Positions 17,832-26,768 of a stretch of DNA of 64,000 nucleotides are shown here, piece by piece. Positions within the stretch are counted from its first letter, which is position 1; each line of letters starts with the position of its first letter. Both the position numbers and the translations under genes were made by a program. The notes below the pieces were generated by a model. The model saw nothing but the letters and a program-made list of their open reading frames with translations, was not told the origin of the DNA and made no database searches. The stretch is from VAZQ01 sp963758945 (GTDB lineage Bacteria > Pseudomonadota > Alphaproteobacteria > Rhizobiales > Xanthobacteraceae). The stretch is from NCBI GenBank assembly GCA_963758945.1, contig CAVWXY010000010.1:372001-436000 (forward strand), written 5' to 3'.

Positions 17832-18190
17832 TCAGCGACCGCCCTCGATCCCGGGATAGTTCTGGGTCTTGAGCAGGCTGGCGAGATGCGCCGCGTTCGA
17901 CGCCAGCATCGGCGTCCACGCGGCCACGGCCTTCGGAGCGTGCGAAAACTCCTTGTATTCCTTCTCGCCCATCCCCTCGCCGACCCAATAGGTCACGCCG
18001 CTCGCCGGAATGGTGAAGCCGACTTCGGTGAGCGCCTGGAACAGCTCGGCCGCCGTGTGATGGGCGCCGTCCTCGTTGCCGACGACGACCACCAGGGCGA
18101 CTTTGCCATTAGGGCGGCATGCGTGCCCGCCCGTCGGTCTCGTCGAGGAATGCATCCATGCGCTCGAGCACTCGCTTGGCGACGCTCGAC
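17832..18190 (-). pseudogene. Flavodoxin / NADPH-dependent FMN reductase relic (3' half)
   Basis: The readable part KVALVVVVGNEDGAHHTAAE, then ELFQALTEVGFTIPASG and TYWVGEGMG, matches the C-terminal half of flavodoxin-like FMN reductases. The N-terminal flavin-binding half is missing: homology begins near 18190, immediately after the stop codon of the Bug gene at 18197. The frame is also broken around 18115, where CCCTAATGGC gives an in-frame TAA; dropping one A restores it (RMPPYGKV). It is 5'-truncated, so this is a relic rather than a simple sequencing error. Confidence 0.75.
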
Positions 18191-18196
18191 GACCCG

Positions 18197-19190
18197 CTAC
18201 TGTTTGGGAATGCCGGCGCGCTCGATGACCGCCGCCCACTTGGCGATGTCGGCCTTGAGCCGGTCCTTCAGCTCTGCCGGCGTGCTGGCCTTGGCCTCGA
18301 TCCCCAGATCGGCGTAACGCTGCTTCACGTCGGGGATCGCCACGATCTCACGGACCGCCTTGTTCAACAGATCGATGATCGGCGCCGGCGTGCCGACCGG
18401 CGCGAACAGCCCGTTCCACGATGTCACCTCGTATCCCGGCACGCCCGCTTCCGCGACCGTGGGCACGTCGGCCAAGAACGGCGAGCGCTGAGGCCCGGTC
18501 GTGGCGACCGCGCGCATTTTCCTGTCCTGCAGTGTCGGTTTCATCGCGGCGTAGAAGTCGACCATCAGTTGCACGTCGTTGCGCAGCAGCGCCACGATCA
18601 CGTCGGGCGTGCCGCGATACGGGATGATCTGGAAGTTGAGCCCGGCGGACGACTTGAGCAGCTCGGCGGCAAGGTTTTGCGTGCCGCCGACGGTGATGGT
18701 GCCGACATTGAGCTTGCCCGGTTGCGCGCGCGCCGCCTTGATGACGTCAGCCAGCGTCTTGATCTCGGAATCGGCGTTGGTGGCGAACACCAGGTCGAAG
18801 GCGCCGATGGTGGAGATGGTGGCGAAGTCCTTCACCGGATCGAACGGCAGCGCCTTGTAGATGGCCGCGCTGATCGCGGTGCCGTTGGTGACCAGGCCGA
18901 GCGTGTAGCCGTCGGGCGCCTGCGAGAGCACGGCGCGCGCCGCCGCGATGCCGCCCGGCCCGGGCTGATTTTCCACCACGAAGCGTTGTCCGAGCTTGTC
19001 GCCGAGCTTCTCGGCGGCCAGCCGCGACGTAATGTCGGCGACCCCCGCCGCGCCGAACGGCAGGATGAAGCGGACGGGGCGGCTGGGATAGTTCGGTAGT
19101 GCACGCGTCGATGCCGGGAAGATTCCCGCCGCCGCCGCGGCGGCGAGAGTTCGTCGAAAACTGCCGTCGCGTGATGCGTTTCTTGATCAT
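18197..19190 (-). CDS. Bug/TctC-family tripartite transporter binding protein, frameshifted
   Basis: Translation from ATG 19190 gives a Tat-like signal (MIKKRITRRQFST), then one extra base at about 19150-19151 (GAACTC on the minus strand) shifts the frame. Corrected, it continues TTLAAAAAAGIFPAS and RPVRFILPFGAAGVADITS. After that it is open to the stop at 18197, about 330 residues. Motifs typical of Bug proteins include FVVENQPGPGGIAAARAVL and the C-terminal DLGIEAKASTPAELKDRLK. These periplasmic proteins bind carboxylated or amidated solutes for tctA/tctB permeases, but no such permease is nearby, so it is an orphan. The signal contains RR near the start. Confidence 0.85.
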
Positions 19191-19398
19191 GTCCGCCTTT
19201 TCGGTTGCGCGCGCTCGGGCGTTGGCCCGCCGCAGCGGCGATCCCTCGCTGCGGCCTCGGATGAAGCACGGCCGCGCGCCGGACGCAACACCGTCCAATG
19301 TTGTGTCTTCCCACCGGCGAGTCGGGCTCAATGTCGTTCCGGCGCACCGGCCACGATCTCCCATTTAGCCGAGATCGCCAGCCCGGAACGACGAATGC

Positions 19399-20175
19399 TC
19401 ACACCTTCTCCTCGATCACGCTGGCGCGCACGTCGTCCTCGATCAACCGCCAGATGTGATCGACGTAGCGCACGAATTCGGCCGTGCGCTTGATGGCGAG
19501 CATACGCGGACGCGGCAGCTCGATCGCGACGCTCTCGCGCAAGCGGCCGGGACGGCGGGCGAAGACGAGAACGCGGTCGGAGAGAAACACCGCCTCGTCG
19601 ATCTGGTGGGTGACGAATAGCACGGTCTTGCGTCCCTCCTCCCAGATGCGCATCAGCTCGGTCTGCATGATTTCGCGGGTCTGCGCGTCGAGCGAGGAGA
19701 ACGGCTCGTCCATCAACAGGATTTCCGGGTCGATGGCGAGCGCACGCGCGAGGTTGACGCGCTGGCGCATGCCGCCCGACAGCTGGCGCGGATGGTAGTG
19801 CTCGAAACCTTCGAGCCCGACAAGCTTGAGGAGCTCCATCGTTCGCTGCCGCTCGGCCGGACCGACCCGGCCGGCGATCTCGCGCCCGATGACCGCGTTC
19901 GCGAATACAGTGCGCCAGGGCAGCAGACTATCGGTCTGGAACACGAAGCCGCGGTCGCCGCCCGGGCGATGCACCGCGCGGCCGTCGAGCAGCACCTCGC
20001 CGGAGCTCGCCGGCTCGAGTCCCGCCACGATGCGCAGGAACGTGGTCTTTCCACAGCCGGAGGGACCGACCACCGAGATGAACTCTCCGTGTAGGACCGA
20101 AAGATCGATCCCCTGCAGCGCGTGCAGATCGCCGAAGGTTTTTCCGAGATTGCGGATTTGCAGCTTCGGCGCCAC
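19399..20175 (-). CDS. ABC transporter ATPase, nitrate/sulfonate/taurine type
   Basis: The 258-residue ATPase has Walker A VVGPSGCGKTT (residues 36-46), Q-loop VFQTDSLLPWRTVFANA, signature LSGGMRQRVNLARAL, Walker B EILLMDEPFSSLD and the switch His in FVTHQIDEAVFLSD. The LLPWRTV Q-loop and VTHQIDEA are typical of the TauB/SsuB/ThiZ class, which energises uptake of sulfonates, nitrate, riboflavin or pyrimidine precursors. It lies eight bases after the permease stop (20184) and is co-transcribed with the permease and binding protein. Substrate is uncertain. Confidence 0.93.
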   Translation of the reverse strand: MAPKLQIRNLGKTFGDLHALQGIDLSVLHGEFISVVGPSGCGKTTFLRIVAGLEPASSGEVLLDGRAVHRPGGDRGFVFQTDSLLPWRTVFANAVIGREIAGRVGPAERQRTMELLKLVGLEGFEHYHPRQLSGGMRQRVNLARALAIDPEILLMDEPFSSLDAQTREIMQTELMRIWEEGRKTVLFVTHQIDEAVFLSDRVLVFARRPGRLRESVAIELPRPRMLAIKRTAEFVRYVDHIWRLIEDDVRASVIEEKV

Positions 20176-20183
20176 GTCCAGGT

Positions 20184-21006
20184 CTAGTCCTTCGTCCAGG
20201 GCACGAGCCGGTTCTCGAGCCAGCCGAAGCCGGCGGTGAGCACGATTCCGGCAGCCGCAAGCACGACAACACCGGCGAACAGGTCCGGCATGTTGAAGGT
20301 ATCCGCCAACTCAGCGATCAGGCGACCGAGCCCCGCGCGCGATCCGAACAGCTCCGCCACCACGACCCCGATCAGGCCGCGCCCGATGCCGAGCTTGAGC
20401 CCGGCGAGGATGAAGGGCACGGCCGACGGCAGCGAGACCTTGAAGAAGATCTGCCGCGGCGACGCGCCGAATGAGCGCAGCATCTCGACGAGCCGCTCGC
20501 TGGTCGTGCGCAGTCCCGCTTCGGTATTGATGGTGACCGGAAACAGCACCAGGAAGATGACCACCAGCACCTTCGACCAGATGCCGATTCCGAGCCAGAG
20601 AATGAACAATGGAGCAAGCGCAATGGTCGGCGTGGCGTAGAGGCCGGAGATCCACGGCTGCAATACGCGCTTCATGGTTGCGCTCTCCGCCATGGCGAAG
20701 CCGACGATCACGCCCAGGATGCTGGCGATCACGTAGCCGAGCGCGAACTCGACCGCGCTTATCGACAGGTGCCGCCACAGCTCGCCGCTTTTCGCGAGCG
20801 CCACGATTGCCGCGAAGATCTGCGAGGGGGCGGCGAGAAACAGCGGAATTGACCACGAAGAAGCGGCTGATCAGCTCCCACAGCAACAGCCCGCCGACGA
20901 CGGAAAGAAGGCCCGCCAAATGGACGCGGGGCAATCCGAGCGGCAGACCTGCCTGCGGACCTGCCGACCGTTGCACCGCCCGCGCCCCGGTGCCAGTCAA
21001 AGCCAT
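20184..21006 (-). CDS. ABC transporter permease, TauC/SsuC type, frameshifted
   Basis: Translation starts at ATG 21006 with AGGAGG upstream. Residues about 30-50 are the first membrane helix (LLSVVGGLLLWELISRFFVV). One extra base at about 20840-20855 breaks the frame just before the LFLAAPSQIF-type segment. After it, the second open frame carries the EAA-type loop (ERLVEMLRSFGASPRQIFFK) and the remaining helices to 20184. Corrected length is about 273 residues, normal for the family. It forms the membrane channel for the neighbouring ATPase and binding protein. The reading frame disruption is probably a sequence error, since both halves are well preserved. Confidence 0.85.
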
Positions 21007-21093
21007 GGCGTCCTCCTGCGACTTGGGACGCGTTCGGCCGCGCAAGGCGCCTCAAGAGAACGCGCGGCAGCGGTTTTTGGCTGCACCGCCGCT

Positions 21094-22056
21094 CTAATCC
21101 TTCAGCTCGGCGACGCCCAGCAGCACGAAGCGCTCGACGTCGATCGAACCTTCGACGTCGCCGAGGCTCTTGAGCGCCTGCAGCAGCGCCCCCATCTTGG
21201 CCCTCGACACCTTGCCGGTAGTTTCGAAGAACTCGTTGCGGTGAAGGAAATCGTAGGACTTGGCGACGTCGGCTTCCTTGAGCTTGCTCGCGTCGACCAT
21301 GATCTTGATCGCCTCGGCGCGGTTCTGCGGGTCGGCGAACCATGCCATGCTCTTGTTGTGTACGGAGAGCACCTTGGCGAGCGTGCTCTGGTGCGAGGCC
21401 GCCCAGCTGCGGCCAACCACGGCGCCGGCGAACGGAAGCTCTCGCGCATAGTCGATGGTGAGGCCGAGATTGGTGAAGCCCGCCAACTCGGCATAGAAAT
21501 TGAACGGCGGCAGCAGGATCGCGGCATCGACGGCGCCCGACTGCAGCGCCGAGAAGCGCGCCGAGGTGGCGCCCGCGAACACCGTGTCGTAGTCGCCCGG
21601 TTTCACGCCGTTGGGCCCCGCCATGCGCTCGAGATAGATGCGCGTGATGTCCTTCGGGCCACCTATCGAAATGGTCTTGCCCTTGAGATCCGCCCAATTC
21701 TTGATCGCGGGCTTGGCCAGCAGCGCATAGGGCGGCGCCTGCATCTCGATGCGCACGATGGCGATCGGCGAGCCTTTGTCGATGGCGCGGATCGGGTCGG
21801 CGAGGCCTGTCGACAGCGCCAGGTCGAGAGAGCCGCCGGTCAGCTGTTGCACCAGCGCCGCGCTCGACTGGATGAACACGAGATCAAGCTTCAAGTCCTC
21901 GGCGGCATAGTAGCCCTTGATGAGACCGATATGGATGGGCCAGTGGGTGGCCGAGACCGCCCCGACCATCCCGACGGTCACCGTTTCCGCTCTTGCTGCC
22001 GGCGCGGCGGTGATGACCGCACCGACCAGCAACGCGGCGCTCAATGATCGGCACAT
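21094..22056 (-). CDS. ABC transporter substrate-binding protein, SsuA/NMT1-like
   Basis: ATG 22056 is preceded by GAAGGAG. The 320-residue product has a signal peptide cut after about residue 24 (APAARA) and an SBP fold: THWPIHIGLIKGYYAAEDLK, the SLDLALSTGLADPIRAI pocket segment and LKGKTISIGGPKDITRIYL. This matches the NMT1/SsuA/TauA class that binds small sulfonates, nitrate, thiamine precursors or pyrimidines in the periplasm. It is the third component of the importer with the permease (87 bases downstream) and ATPase. The deacetylase gene lies 25 bases upstream, so transport and catabolism are in one operon. Confidence 0.9.
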   Translation of the reverse strand: MCRSLSAALLVGAVITAAPAARAETVTVGMVGAVSATHWPIHIGLIKGYYAAEDLKLDLVFIQSSAALVQQLTGGSLDLALSTGLADPIRAIDKGSPIAIVRIEMQAPPYALLAKPAIKNWADLKGKTISIGGPKDITRIYLERMAGPNGVKPGDYDTVFAGATSARFSALQSGAVDAAILLPPFNFYAELAGFTNLGLTIDYARELPFAGAVVGRSWAASHQSTLAKVLSVHNKSMAWFADPQNRAEAIKIMVDASKLKEADVAKSYDFLHRNEFFETTGKVSRAKMGALLQALKSLGDVEGSIDVERFVLLGVAELKD

Positions 22057-22081
22057 GCTCCACTCCTTCGTTACATCTCGT

Positions 22082-22966
22082 TCATTGCATCTCGGTCTGC
22101 GCGCGATAGTGCCGTGCAATCTCGGTGCCGGTCGCCCTCCACACGCCCGCGTGCCGGCAGATATAGGCGAGCGCCGCGTCGAATGCGTCGATGCGATGTG
22201 GCACGCCGGTGAGATAAGGATGCAGCGCGATCGCCATGACGCGTCCGGACTCCGCGCCTTCGCGGTAGAGCACGTCGAACTGCCGGCAGATCATTTCCCG
22301 GAATTCGTCGGCCGTTCGGTGCGCCCGCTCGAACACCGGCTTGTCGTTGATCTCGTGGCTGTACGGCACGGAGACGAGGCGCTGCCCGCCGTCCAGATTC
22401 ATGAGATAAGGCTGGTCGTCGTTGGTCCAGTCGCAGACGTATTCGCAGCCTTCCCCCGCCAGCAGGTCGAGCGTGTTCCAGGTCTCCTGCAGGCCCGAGC
22501 CGAGCCAGCCGAGCGGCCGCATGCCGGTCGCCTGGGCGATGGTCGCCAGCGCCCGCTGGATGATCCCCGCCTCCTCGCCGGCCGGCGCCTCGTTGAGGCG
22601 GCGAGTATTGCTCTCGCAATGACCCATCCACTCCCAGTCCCGCTTCACGCCCTCCTCGATGATCTCGGGATGGTAGGCGCAGAGATCGCTGTTGAGCGCG
22701 ACGGTGGCCCGAACGCCGTAGCGGTCGAGCACCTGCATCAGGCGGAACGCGCCCACCCGATTGCCGTAGTCGCGCGCCGACCAGGACGGGATGTCCGGTA
22801 CCGGCGTGCCGGGTCCGCCCGATCCGGCCGGCACCTTCTCCATCAGCGAGAAGAACTCGATGTTGGGAATCACCCAGAGTGCGACGCGGGCACCCTCCGG
22901 CCAAGTGAGCCGCGGCCGGCGGATGATGGGCGAATAGGGAAACGGGCCGTAGTGGGAAGGCTTCAT
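22082..22966 (-). CDS. Polysaccharide-deacetylase-fold hydrolase (PuuE-like)
   Basis: The 294-residue protein has the NodB-type barrel. TVALNSDLCAYHPEIIEEG and WEWMGHCESNTRRLNE hold candidate metal ligands, and later segments PLGWLGSGLQETWNTLDLL and VMAIALHPYLTGVPHRID follow. This arrangement, with a WxxHCESNT motif, resembles PuuE (cofactor-free allantoinase) and related amidohydrolases that open cyclic ureides, rather than true polysaccharide deacetylases. Within an operon with an importer and an isochorismatase-type amidase, hydrolysis of an imported cyclic or acylated amide is a reasonable inference. The start follows the isochorismatase stop by 14 bases. Confidence 0.85.
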   Translation of the reverse strand: MKPSHYGPFPYSPIIRRPRLTWPEGARVALWVIPNIEFFSLMEKVPAGSGGPGTPVPDIPSWSARDYGNRVGAFRLMQVLDRYGVRATVALNSDLCAYHPEIIEEGVKRDWEWMGHCESNTRRLNEAPAGEEAGIIQRALATIAQATGMRPLGWLGSGLQETWNTLDLLAGEGCEYVCDWTNDDQPYLMNLDGGQRLVSVPYSHEINDKPVFERAHRTADEFREMICRQFDVLYREGAESGRVMAIALHPYLTGVPHRIDAFDAALAYICRHAGVWRATGTEIARHYRAQTEMQ

Positions 22967-22980
22967 CTTAAACTCCGGCC

Positions 22981-23685
22981 TCAACTCGCCTTCCTGACCG
23001 CCATGCCGTCGAGATGTGCGACCACCTCGTCGACGTGCAGCACGTCCGTATATTTGTGATGCAGGTCGAACAGATTGATCTTGTGGGAGAGAATGCTGCG
23101 GTCGAAGCAGCACTCCTCCACCAGCACAACGTGGTAGCCGTAGGAATAGGCATCGACGGCGGTCGCGCGCACGCAGCCCGAGGTGCTCTCGCCGCAGATG
23201 ATCAGCGTGCGCACCCCGAGCTGCGTGAGATGCGCAACGAGCGGCGTGCCGAAGAATACGCTGGCGCGCTGCTTGGTGATGACCACGTCCTGCGGCTGCG
23301 GCTTGAACTCCGGCCGGATGGCGTAATCGGCGGGATCGACCGGGGGCTTGCTGCGCTTGGTCGCCGTCACCAGGCTCGGGCGGCTCTCCGCTCGCACGTC
23401 GCCGGTGGAATAGAAGATCGGAAGGCCTGCGCCCCGCGCGGCCGCGAACAATCGCTTCGTCGGCTCGATCGCGGCGTGGGCATATTCGCCGCAGCTGTTC
23501 GGATGCGCCTTGGCGAGCTCCGCCGGCGGCCGTGGCCCACCGCGATAGACCACATCGTAGAGATCGACCGCGAGCAGGGCCGGGCTCGGCCCGACGAAGA
23601 CCCTGCGCCGGTAGCAGGAATAGACCTCCAGCACGTCGGGCGTGACGACGTCTTTCCAGCAATGGTCCTCGAAATCATCGCTCAT
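22981..23685 (-). CDS. Isochorismatase-family amidohydrolase
   Basis: The 234-residue protein has the cysteine-hydrolase triad: Asp in LLAVDLYDVVYRG, Lys in VITKQRASVFFGTPL and the nucleophile Cys in ICGESTSGCVRATAVDAY, after a non-proline-type bend. The fit is best to N-carbamoylsarcosine amidase-like enzymes, which cleave N-carbamoyl groups or ureido acids. It starts at ATG 23685 (GGGAG eight bases upstream); an extension to 23721 is unlikely. It is first in the operon with the PuuE-like enzyme and ABC importer, consistent with degrading a ureide or amide. Confidence 0.88.
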   Translation of the reverse strand: MSDDFEDHCWKDVVTPDVLEVYSCYRRRVFVGPSPALLAVDLYDVVYRGGPRPPAELAKAHPNSCGEYAHAAIEPTKRLFAAARGAGLPIFYSTGDVRAESRPSLVTATKRSKPPVDPADYAIRPEFKPQPQDVVITKQRASVFFGTPLVAHLTQLGVRTLIICGESTSGCVRATAVDAYSYGYHVVLVEECCFDRSILSHKINLFDLHHKYTDVLHVDEVVAHLDGMAVRKAS

Positions 23686-23939
23686 CGTTGCTGCTCCCGT
23701 TGCGAAGGGTCCCCACCACATCTGATCGCAGAGCCGGTCCGAACGAGCGTGGCGAGTCGTGGAGGTGACGGTACATGCAAGAGGTGTTCCATGCGCCCCG
23801 GCGTGTGATCAGGCCTTCCAGCTTGGGTCAACGCGGCCGCGATGTCGAGGCAGGCGGCGCCGGGCCGCATGTCTGCGTAGAGCCTTTCAGGCTGAGCCGA
23901 CGCGATCTGCACAGGGCGGCTGCGCGTCCGAGGCGCCGC

Positions 23940-24955
23940 TCAACCATGCCCATCCGGATCGTCCTCGCGCTCCCGGTCGCTGCGATCTGAACGTTCGTGC
24001 ACGGCTCTCCACGCCGCAAGCGCGGGCGAAGCTTCCTCTGCGGCGCCGAGCTGCCGGAGCACCACGCGAATGCTCGCGCCCGCGAAGCGACCGTTACCGA
24101 CCTCGATGGCGGAAGGGTGGGTGCCGGCCGCGATCGCCGCAATCAGGCGCTGCTTGAGCGCAAACGAGGCCGGGTCTCCGAACCGGCGCAATATGTCCTG
24201 AAACGCCGCGTGCCGGCCGGGATCGAACGGCCGGCTACGTCCGGACGCGTCTCGGGCGGGATGGGCGGGGTAGAGGTGCGCGCAAGGAACGAACCCGTTG
24301 GGAATCGGCTCCGTCGCCGCATGGGTTCGGCGGTGTCGCAGCAGCTTGGGCAGCACGTGCGTGTGCGGCCCGTCGGGACTCCTGCCGTCGGCGGGCGGGA
24401 TCGGGGCAAACACCTCGACCCGCCCGAGCCGGCTTGCGAAGACCCGGTGCGGGCCCGCGGCGAGAATCACCTGCATCGCCTCATTCCCCGGCTCGAACAA
24501 CGCCCGCCCGCAGTACGGCCGGAACCGGGCGGCGACGCCCGATCGCCGACGCGGATGCAGGCGTCCACCTGCAAGGCGCCGAGGCCGAGATCGAACAGCA
24601 TGCCCCGTCGATCCTGTTCGCGCAAAGCCCCGACATCCGGGCCGAGCGCGGTGAGGACGCTGCGTCCGTTCATTGCGCAGAAGGATCGCGGCAGGCACAG
24701 CGCAACACGGTGGCTCCAGCTCTCGCGCGTCGTCGTCTCCGATGCGAACAGGCGCACGTGCTCGCAGGCCTCGATGCGAATGGCGCCGCGCGCAGTCACG
24801 GCGGCGAGACCGCCATTATCGCGCGACAGCACCACCGGTTCATCCGGGTCGCGTGCGAATTCGGCGATGGCGCCGAAAGTGCCCAGGCTCCAGCTCGTTT
24901 CATGGTCGGCCATCTGGGCGGCGAGAAACTCGACATCGCTCGAGGCGGCGTTCAC
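23940..24955 (-). CDS. Conserved hypothetical protein in metal-uptake operon, frameshifted
   Basis: Two minus-strand frames overlap: 24955-24467 (begins MNAASSDVEFLAAQMADHE) and the continuation to 23940 (FRPYCGRALFEPGNEAMQVI, then KLLRHRRTHAATEPIPNGFV). They join at about 24540 if one base is missing there. The merged protein would be about 338 residues, mostly helical, without a signal peptide or a catalytic signature I recognise. Its ATG overlaps the stop of the upstream ATPase gene (24952-24955), so it is translationally coupled to the FecBCD-type importer. I cannot assign a function; processing or reduction of the imported chelate is a speculation from position. Confidence 0.65.
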
Positions 24956-25749
24956 GGCGTCTCTCCTTCGGATTTGCTCGACGGGCGCCAGGGCAGCAGG
25001 AAGGGTATTCCGTCGCGCTCGCCGCGAATCACCTCGACGCCGTAGGCCAGGGCGAGATGGGCATCGGTCAAGACTTGCGCGGGCGGCCCCTCCACCAGGA
25101 CGCCGCCGCGGGCGAGCAAGACCAGACGGTCGCAGAAGCGCATCGCCAGTGCGAGATCATGCATCACCACGATGACCCCGCGGTCGGCGCGTGCGATCGT
25201 CCGCAGCAATTGCATCACCTGCAGCTGATGCAACGGATCGAGCGCCGCGATGGGCTCGTCCGCCAACAGGAGACTCGCTTCGACCGCGAGCGCGCGCGCC
25301 AGGAGGACCCGCATGCGTTCGCCGCCCGAAACCTGCGCCATGGTCCTCTCGCGCAGCCAGGCAATATCGGCCGCAGCCATCGCCTGCTCGATCGCGCGCC
25401 GATCGGCCGCATCCGCGCCTTGGAGCGGCCGCCGATGCGGCAGGCGTCCGAGCGCGACCAGGGCCTCGACCCGCATCGGCCAATGCACGCTGCCGCCCTG
25501 AGCCAGGTAGGCGATGCGCCGCGCGAGCTCTCGTCTGCCGATCTCGGCCGCCGTCCGGCCGGCATAGTGCACTTGCCCGCCCTCGGGGGCGCGCAGATTG
25601 GCGAGCACGCGCAGCAAGGTCGTCTTGCCCGAGCCATTGGGCCCGATGAGGCCCACCATCTCACCCGCGCGCGTCACGAGATCGACACCCTCGAACAGCG
25701 CCACCGCACCAAAGCGCACGGCGATCCCCTTGGCCTCGATCTCCATCAC
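24952..25749 (-). CDS. ABC transporter ATPase, siderophore/heme/B12 (FecE/BtuD) type
   Basis: The 265-residue ATPase has Walker A GLIGPNGSGKTT, Q-loop AYLAQGGSVHWPMRVEALV, signature VSGGERMRVLLARALA, Walker B SLLLADEPIAALDP and switch His in VIVVMHDLALAMRF. The layout VxALGRLPHR after the Q-loop and VMHDLALA are typical of FecE/BtuD/HmuV. It overlaps both neighbours by four bases (ATGA), so the permease, ATPase and the downstream hypothetical gene form a tight operon. It drives import of an iron- or cobalt-containing chelate across the inner membrane. Confidence 0.93.
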   Translation of the reverse strand: MMEIEAKGIAVRFGAVALFEGVDLVTRAGEMVGLIGPNGSGKTTLLRVLANLRAPEGGQVHYAGRTAAEIGRRELARRIAYLAQGGSVHWPMRVEALVALGRLPHRRPLQGADAADRRAIEQAMAAADIAWLRERTMAQVSGGERMRVLLARALAVEASLLLADEPIAALDPLHQLQVMQLLRTIARADRGVIVVMHDLALAMRFCDRLVLLARGGVLVEGPPAQVLTDAHLALAYGVEVIRGERDGIPFLLPWRPSSKSEGETP

Positions 25750-26768
25750 GATTCCTCGCGCAGCCGGTAGATCAGGCCGAACAGGAACGGCGCGCCGATG
25801 ATCGCGGTGACGACCCCGAGCTTGAGCTCCGGTCGAAAGGGCACGACGCGAACGCCGATATCCGCCGCAAGCGTAAGTGCCGCGCCGCCGAGTCCGCTCA
25901 CCAGCAGAAGGCGTCCCGGCCGATGCGCAACCAATGGCCGCAGCAAATGCGGAACCACGAGCCCGACAAACGCGATCGCCCCCGTCACGGCAACGGCGCT
26001 GCCGACCGCCAGCGCCGTCCCTGCGATCAGCTGCAGCCGCAGGCGACCGAGATCGAAGCCGAGGCTCTGCGCCGTGTCCTCACCGAGCGTCAATCCGTCG
26101 AGCGCGGGGCCGGACACGGCCAGCAGTCCCCACCCCAATATCATCAAGGGCAGAACCAGCCATACGTAAGGCATGCTGCGGTCGGCGAGCGAGCCCAGCA
26201 GCCAGAATACGATCTCGGTCACGGCATAGGGGTTGGGCGAGAGATTGAGGGCGAGCGCGGTCAGCGCGCCGGCAAAGCTGTTGATGGCGACACCGGCGAG
26301 GATGAGCGTCATCGTCCCGGCGCCGCGACCGGAGAGCCCGTAGAGCAAGAAGGTGGCGGCGGCCGCGCCGGCGATACCGCCGAGCGGCAGCGCCAGCGAC
26401 AGCGCCCCGGCCAACCCGAAATAGAAGACCACGACGGCCCCGAATGCGGCCGCGCCGGAAACCCCGATGATGCCGGGCTCGGCCAGCGGATTGCGCAGCA
26501 GCCCCTGCATGGCGGCTCCGCTGATGCCGAGGCTGAGCCCGACGAAGCAGCCGAGCAGCGCGCGCGGCAATCGCAACTCGGTGAGCACCAGCGCCGCGAG
26601 CGTCCGCTCCCCGTTCACGAAGTCCCGCGCCGCCCGCATCAGGTCAAGCGGCGCGTAACCGATCGCCAGGGATATGCACCAGAGGACGACGACCAGCACC
26701 GATAGAGATGTCACGAGCAGACCGTATGGCGGCACCCGACCCTGTCCGACCGGCGCGGCGCGAGTCAT
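25746..26768 (-). CDS. FecCD-family ABC transporter permease
   Basis: The 340-residue permease has about ten hydrophobic helices and the FecCD signatures RLPRALLGCFVGLSLGISGA and MQGLLRNPLAEPGIIGVSGA near residue 75, plus AFVGLVVPHLLRPLVAHR, the ATPase-coupling loop, near residue 270. It is a BtuC-fold homodimeric channel for metal chelates. The start at ATG 26768 overlaps the stop of the binding-protein gene (26765) by four bases; the open frame continues to 27149 but only as a shadow of that gene. Complete and apparently intact. Confidence 0.93.
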   Translation of the reverse strand: MTRAAPVGQGRVPPYGLLVTSLSVLVVVLWCISLAIGYAPLDLMRAARDFVNGERTLAALVLTELRLPRALLGCFVGLSLGISGAAMQGLLRNPLAEPGIIGVSGAAAFGAVVVFYFGLAGALSLALPLGGIAGAAAATFLLYGLSGRGAGTMTLILAGVAINSFAGALTALALNLSPNPYAVTEIVFWLLGSLADRSMPYVWLVLPLMILGWGLLAVSGPALDGLTLGEDTAQSLGFDLGRLRLQLIAGTALAVGSAVAVTGAIAFVGLVVPHLLRPLVAHRPGRLLLVSGLGGAALTLAADIGVRVVPFRPELKLGVVTAIIGAPFLFGLIYRLREES

